Of a DNA stretch of 64,000 nt, positions 60,129 to 64,000 are shown piece by piece. This DNA comes from Yersinia vastinensis. GTDB taxonomy: Bacteria; Pseudomonadota; Gammaproteobacteria; Enterobacterales; Enterobacteriaceae. The notes below the pieces were generated by a model. That model saw only the letters and a program-made list of their open reading frames with translations, had not been told where the DNA came from and searched no databases. The stretch is taken from contig NZ_CACVAF010000004.1 in the NCBI RefSeq assembly GCF_902726565.1, positions 62,001-126,000 on the forward strand, written 5' to 3'. Made by a program: the position numbers and the translations under genes. Numbering within the stretch: position 1 is the first letter of the stretch; each line of letters begins with the position of its first letter.

Positions 60129-60782
60129 ATGTTTACTGGTATTGTTCAAGGCACCGCGCCAGTGGTTGCCATCGAGGAAAAATCCAACTTCCGTACCCAT
60201 GTGGTGGAAATGCCAAGCGAGCTATTGCCAGAGTTAGCTTTAGGTGCTTCTGTTGCCCACAATGGCTGCTGTCTAACCGTGACAGAAGTTAATGGAAATC
60301 GGGTCAGTTTTGATTTAATGAAAGAGACGCTGCGCATTACTAATCTTGGCGATATTAAAGAGGGGGATGTTGTTAATTTGGAGCGGGCTGCTAAATTCAG
60401 TGATGAAATTGGTGGGCACCTTATGTCCGGCCATATTATGTGCACTGCGGAAATAGCCAAGATTTACACCTCAGAAAATAATCGTCAGATTTGGTTTCGC
60501 ATGCCGAGCGACGATTTAATGAAATATGTGCTACATAAAGGTTTCATCGGTATTGATGGTATCAGTCTGACCATTGGTGAGGTTGTCGGTAACCGTTTTT
60601 GTGTCCATTTAATTCCGGAAACGTTGGCGCGTACCACATTGGGTAAAAAACGTTTAGGGCACAGAGTAAATATAGAGATAGACCCACAAACACAGGCAGT
60701 AGTGGATACGGTCGAACGGGTTCTGGCACAGCGTGATATTGCTCATGCAGCAGCGGCGGCTGAAAAAGCTATTCGGGGATAA
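60129..60782 (+). CDS. ribE: Riboflavin synthase, alpha subunit
   Basis: A 217-residue enzyme that dismutates two 6,7-dimethyl-8-ribityllumazine molecules into riboflavin and the pyrimidinedione. It has two repeated barrel domains: [20 protein letters not shown] with [10 protein letters not shown] and [12 protein letters not shown] in the first, and [19 protein letters not shown] in the second, plus a C-terminal trimerisation helix. E. coli calls it ribC or ribE. No FMN riboswitch was seen upstream. Confidence 0.96.
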   Translation: MFTGIVQGTAPVVAIEEKSNFRTHVVEMPSELLPELALGASVAHNGCCLTVTEVNGNRVSFDLMKETLRITNLGDIKEGDVVNLERAAKFSDEIGGHLMSGHIMCTAEIAKIYTSENNRQIWFRMPSDDLMKYVLHKGFIGIDGISLTIGEVVGNRFCVHLIPETLARTTLGKKRLGHRVNIEIDPQTQAVVDTVERVLAQRDIAHAAAAAEKAIRG

Positions 60783-60795
60783 CACCGAATAAAAT

Positions 60796-60823
60796 AAGGC
60801 AGGGGGCTGATGCCCGCTGCCTT
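60796..60823. terminator. Terminator between ribE and cfa
   Basis: AAGGCAG/CTGCCTT encloses an inner GGGC-TGAT-GCCC stem between two convergent genes. The minus strand continues ATTTTATT, so it mainly ends cfa transcripts. Confidence 0.82.
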
Positions 60824-60845
60824 GGTTACTTAATGCTTTAAAGCA

Positions 60846-61997
60846 TCAACGAGGAACCCGAATACCACCTTCTACCCCATTGGGGCTAAATAACACCTGC
60901 CATAATTGAATGTCTCTAGCACGGAATGCGCCAGCACAAGCATTCAGATAATAGCTAAACATCCTTTCAAATCGTGGAGAGTAATTCTCTGCCAAACTTG
61001 GCCATGCTGCTTGAAAACGCTCATACCATGCCATTAACGTCCGGTCATAATCTGCACCAAAATTATGCCAATCCTCCATAATGAAATAAGGTTCACTGGC
61101 TTGGGCTATATGCCTTACTGACGGTAGACAGCCATTAGGGAAGATATATTTATTGATCCACGGATCAATGCTCAAATCAGTGCGATTAGCACCGATGGTG
61201 TGCAACAAGAATAAACCATCAGGTTTTAAATTACGGTTTACCACCTCGAAATAGGTGTGATAATTCTTCGGTCCAACATGTTCGAACATCCCAACAGAAA
61301 CGATGCGATCGAATTGTTCATTCAAGTCACGATAATCTTGCAGCAAAATAGTGACATCCAACCCTTCACAGCGTTTTTGGGCCAATTTTTGCTGCTCTGC
61401 TGAGATAGTGACACCGGAAACTGATACACCGAAATGCCGGGCAGCATAGGCGGCAAGCCCACCCCAGCCACAGCCGATATCGAGCAATTTCATTCCCGGA
61501 GCCAATTGCAGCTTCTCGCAAATCATCTGCAATTTATTTTCTTGCGCTTGTTCAAGTGTTGTGGCGTTTTTCCAGTAACCGCAAGAGTATTGCATATTAG
61601 GGTCGAGCATAAGGCTAAAGAGGTCATTACCGAGATCGTAATGTTCTTTACCGACAATCCAGGCTCTTTTCTTTGATTGCAAATTGATAATGCGTGCAGC
61701 GGCAATTCGTAAAGTATCTTTGAGATGGTGTGGAAGTTGGTTTTCTAGGCCCGCTCTGAGAACTCGCTGGAAGAAAATATCCAGGCGGTCACATTCCCAC
61801 CAGCCGTCCATATAACTCTCACCTAATGCCAAAGATCCTTCTTGTAATACCCGTTTAAAAAAGTCTGGGTTATTAACTCTAATGTCGAAGGGGCGTGAGC
61901 CATTGATTTCAATATCAGCCCGGTTTAGCATTTCTTGTACAATGCGAAACCACGGATTTTCTTGAATACTCTGGTCTTCTATACAGGATGAACTCAT
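60846..61997 (-). CDS. cfa: Cyclopropane-fatty-acyl-phospholipid synthase
   Basis: A 383-residue SAM-dependent enzyme that adds a methylene bridge to unsaturated acyl chains in membrane phospholipids, protecting stationary-phase and acid-stressed cells. The SAM site is LDIGCGWGGLAAYAARHFGV; HYDLGNDLFSLMLDPNMQYS is the N-side signature, and the conserved Cys lies in YLNACAGAFRARDIQLWQVL. Length matches E. coli (382). In E. coli one promoter is RpoS-dependent; none was assigned here. Confidence 0.96.
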   Translation of the reverse strand: MSSSCIEDQSIQENPWFRIVQEMLNRADIEINGSRPFDIRVNNPDFFKRVLQEGSLALGESYMDGWWECDRLDIFFQRVLRAGLENQLPHHLKDTLRIAAARIINLQSKKRAWIVGKEHYDLGNDLFSLMLDPNMQYSCGYWKNATTLEQAQENKLQMICEKLQLAPGMKLLDIGCGWGGLAAYAARHFGVSVSGVTISAEQQKLAQKRCEGLDVTILLQDYRDLNEQFDRIVSVGMFEHVGPKNYHTYFEVVNRNLKPDGLFLLHTIGANRTDLSIDPWINKYIFPNGCLPSVRHIAQASEPYFIMEDWHNFGADYDRTLMAWYERFQAAWPSLAENYSPRFERMFSYYLNACAGAFRARDIQLWQVLFSPNGVEGGIRVPR

Positions 61998-62409
61998 AGC
62001 TTCTCCATCACTTTCTTCTGACTTATGACCCGCGCAAATTGTCTTATGCGCTGATACATACCAATGAGGTTGTCGTGACCTTGGTGTCTGATGTCCTTGG
62101 CGGACATACCCACGGTATTTGAAGTTGCAATGGTCTTGCAGCTCCCATTACGTTGGGTAAAAGAGGAAGATTAAGAAGAAACCCTAATAACACGCTAAGT
62201 TAGGGTAACTCATCCATAAGAGTAAATGTGACGCAATCCACGCGCACAGAAAGTGCTTAAGATAATACTTTTTTTTAATGGTACTGTTATCGGTTAAATC
62301 GAGTATAGGCTCGCCGGGACGCTTTCTCAATAATAAATCGTTCCCGGCTTGCATGTTCGTTAGTGACTATTTTTATTAGTAATAATGACTCAGTGTGAAT
62401 ATTTTCTTC
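61998..62409. other. cfa-punC intergenic region
   Basis: About 410 bases upstream of cfa and downstream of punC. It contains a TGTCC/GGACA hairpin near 62088-62105, an ERIC-like remnant at 62106-62160, and a GCCGGGACG/CGTTCCCGGC hairpin (one bulge) near 62310-62346. No gene is supported. Confidence 0.5.
62106..62160. repeat. Possible internally deleted ERIC remnant
   Basis: The stretch begins ATACCCACGGTATTTGAAGTTGCA and, only 30 bases later, ends in CTTGCAGCTC and GTTGGGTA. These resemble the left and right ends of ERIC with the central approximately 70 bases missing. The match is by eye and short. Confidence 0.35.
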
Positions 62410-63660
62410 TTACTTATCATTCGGCTGCTGCCACGTTGGTGTAGCAACACCTTTAATCTTTGCATTCGCACTCACTGCCAAGTTTCTCTCTTGACCTAAA
62501 GCGTAGCAATAAATGCCATAACCTAGGGCCGCCAAAAGCACGGTTGAAAGCATCACTGTGACTGTGGCCAATAAGGGTTGGCTGATATAAGCCGAAACCA
62601 TCATGCTGGCGACAAAACACAAACCGAGCTGAAGGGTATTTTGTAGCGCTGCTGCCTTTCCTGTATTCGCCGGAAAAGGGGTTAAAGCATTTGCTACGAT
62701 AATAGGGTAGCAGGCACCATTCACTAGTGCCATTAAGCAGAAGGGAATAAGTAAGGTTGTTAATGTCGGAGTCGTTAATGTGGCGATCAGATAGAGTGCT
62801 ATCATGCTAGCGGCGTAACCACTTAGCAACCAAGGCAACAGTGTATTGCCTTTCATCCGTGTTAGTGCACTACGGCAACCAAAACCACCCAGCAGAAAAG
62901 CTAATGTTTGTGGAACATAACTCAAACCTATCGCGTTTGGGCTATACCCCATATCTCCCAGAATAAAGGGTGACCCGGTCAACCAAGCAAAAAAACCTGC
63001 GCTACATGCCGCAAAAATCATCACGTTTCCGCTAAAGACCGGTGATTTCAGCAACTGCCAGAAACTAATGGCACTTTTATTTTGTGCTGCCTTATCAGAG
63101 GTGGTTTTTTTCCGCTCTTTCAGCAAGGCGGTCGGGATTAGCAATAGAAGTGTCACGGCCAATAATACGACAAAAATTGACCGCCAACTAAAGTGGTTTA
63201 AGAGCCATGCACCGAGCAACGGGGCTAGAGCAGGAGACAACGCCACTAAAGGCATAATAGTGGCAAAAACCCGGTTGGCTTTACCGTCCCGATAGCGGTC
63301 GATGACTAATGCTTGCCAGCTAACAGCGGCAGAACAGACGCCGACGGCTTGGATAAAACGCAGCACCAATAACTGGGTTGCAGTTTCAACCCACAAAATC
63401 CCCAAACAACCAATAGCAAAAAGCCCCAACCCGGCGAGTAGCACAGGTTTACGACCCAGTTTATCGGAAATTGGCCCCCATATAAGTTGAGCGATGGCGA
63501 AACCAGCGAGAAAGATACTTAGGCTGGCACTAATGGAGCCGGCTGAGGTTTGCAGTTCTTGTTGCATAGCGCCAAAGGCAGGTAAATACATATCTGTAGC
63601 CAGATAACCCAACATGCTCAAACCAGCCAGATAGAACATGAAACTTGATGACGTCTTCAT
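62410..63660 (-). CDS. punC: Bcr/CflA-family MFS transporter (PunC, formerly YdhC)
   Basis: A 416-residue major facilitator protein with 12 helices and drug:proton antiporter features: [20 protein letters not shown] in helix 1, the loop [20 protein letters not shown], and [20 protein letters not shown] (motif C area). The E. coli orthologue in this position transports purine nucleosides and is controlled by the LysR protein PunR. The divergent punR gene here supports that name; other Bcr/CflA members export drugs. Confidence 0.88.
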   Translation of the reverse strand: MKTSSSFMFYLAGLSMLGYLATDMYLPAFGAMQQELQTSAGSISASLSIFLAGFAIAQLIWGPISDKLGRKPVLLAGLGLFAIGCLGILWVETATQLLVLRFIQAVGVCSAAVSWQALVIDRYRDGKANRVFATIMPLVALSPALAPLLGAWLLNHFSWRSIFVVLLAVTLLLLIPTALLKERKKTTSDKAAQNKSAISFWQLLKSPVFSGNVMIFAACSAGFFAWLTGSPFILGDMGYSPNAIGLSYVPQTLAFLLGGFGCRSALTRMKGNTLLPWLLSGYAASMIALYLIATLTTPTLTTLLIPFCLMALVNGACYPIIVANALTPFPANTGKAAALQNTLQLGLCFVASMMVSAYISQPLLATVTVMLSTVLLAALGYGIYCYALGQERNLAVSANAKIKGVATPTWQQPNDK

Positions 63661-63790
63661 TCTTTATTTCTCTTTATCATATTTTTTGCAGGTAATTTGC
63701 TGTTTTTAGAAATTTTATCATTAGGGATTTATTGCGGGGGGCATTCTATACGGCGCGATATTCTGTTGTGAACCGGTAATATTTGCGACA

Positions 63791-63813
63791 TGCTATCAAA
63801 AAAATTGATAGCA
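63791..63813. promoter_or_regulatory. Palindromic operator between punC and punR
   Basis: TGCTATCAA-AAAAA-TTGATAGCA, a perfect nine-base inverted repeat, lies 29 bases before punR and 131 bases before punC. It includes a T-N11-A-like core (ATCAA...TTGAT), as LysR regulators require, so it is a good candidate PunR site. Confidence 0.7.
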
Positions 63814-63841
63814 AACGATTGAGTGAAAAGAGGTAGAAAAA

Positions 63842-64000
63842 ATGTGGTCGGAATATGCGTTGGATGTGGTTGATGCCGTAGCTCGTACGGGGAGCTTCAG
63901 TGCAGCCGCCCAAGAATTGCACCGTGTGCCGTCTGCGGTGAGTTATACCGTACGCCAACTGGAAGAGTGGTTGGCAGTTCCGTTGTTTGAACGGCGCCAC
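63842..64000 (+). CDS. punR: LysR-family regulator PunR, N-terminal part (window-edge partial)
   Basis: The 53 codons before the window edge read MWSEYALDVVDAVARTGSFS, then AAAQELHRVPSAVSYTVRQL and EEWLAVPLFERRH. This is the winged helix-turn-helix of a LysR-type regulator and nearly matches E. coli YdhB/PunR, an activator of punC in adenosine response. AGAGG precedes ATG 63842. The ligand-binding domain is outside the window. Confidence 0.93.
   Translation, partial: MWSEYALDVVDAVARTGSFSAAAQELHRVPSAVSYTVRQLEEWLAVPLFERRH

Overview
The window is a stretch of enterobacterial core chromosome that reads as Yersinia, though not obviously Y. pestis. Three things point there: the yfeABCD metal transporter, the arnBCADTEF operon lying between btuD and nlpC, and an ERIC-type palindromic repeat. 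Gene order otherwise follows the E. coli 37-38 min region closely (thrS-infC-rpmI-rplT-pheM-pheST-ihfA-btuCED, nlpC, selO, aroH, ppsR/ppsA, ydiK, ydiJ, menI, sufABCDSE, ldtE, lpp, pykF, tRNA-Val, mdtK, ribE, cfa, punC/punR). The exact species cannot be settled by reading alone.

Layout. 1-5.7 kb: 5' end of a methylmalonyl-CoA mutase gene, a fructosamine-kinase-family gene (yniA) and the Fur-box-preceded yfeABCD operon, all on the minus strand. 5.9-10.1 kb: emtA, marC, then a small accessory patch of poorly characterised short genes (including an HhH protein, a DUF554 membrane protein and a KTSC protein) and an orphan terminator that may end an unannotated small RNA. 10.1-17.8 kb: the translation and nucleoid operon thrS-infC-rpmI-rplT-pheM-pheS-pheT-ihfA, with a thrS anticodon-like operator, an L20-type leader hairpin and a complete pheM/attenuator. 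17.8-21.6 kb: an unlisted 48-residue lipoprotein, a DUF2502 protein and btuC-btuE-btuD. 21.6-29.4 kb: the lipid A aminoarabinose operon behind interleaved PhoP and PmrA boxes. 29.5-32.6 kb: nlpC, lplA, selO. 32.7-37.0 kb: a Fur-box-preceded heme locus hmuP-R-S-T that ends without the permease and ATPase genes. 37.2-43.6 kb: aroH, ppsR, ppsA, an RprA small RNA and ydiK. 44-55.2 kb: ydiJ, menI, the suf iron-sulfur operon (with a terminator between sufS and sufE), ldtE. 55.3-58.2 kb: lpp, pykF and three tandem tRNA-Val(GAC) genes. 58.4-64 kb: mdtK, an ERIC element, ribE, cfa, and the divergent punC/punR pair, the last cut by the window edge.

How the genes fit together. Metal and heme supply (yfe, hmu) and Fe-S assembly (suf) carry Fur-like boxes, so the window holds a good part of an iron-starvation response. 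The envelope genes (arn, emtA, nlpC, ldtE, lpp, cfa, small lipoproteins) remodel lipid A, peptidoglycan and membrane lipids; RprA links Rcs envelope signalling to RpoS. ppsA/ppsR and pykF form the PEP-pyruvate switch, each with a Cra-like site. No mobile element, CRISPR array, prophage or clearly novel multi-gene system was seen. The observations most worth follow-up are the heme locus lacking hmuUV, the sufS/sufE terminator, a tRNA-Val copy with a mismatched acceptor stem, the orphan terminator near 8.7 kb, and RprA with a diverged 5' half.
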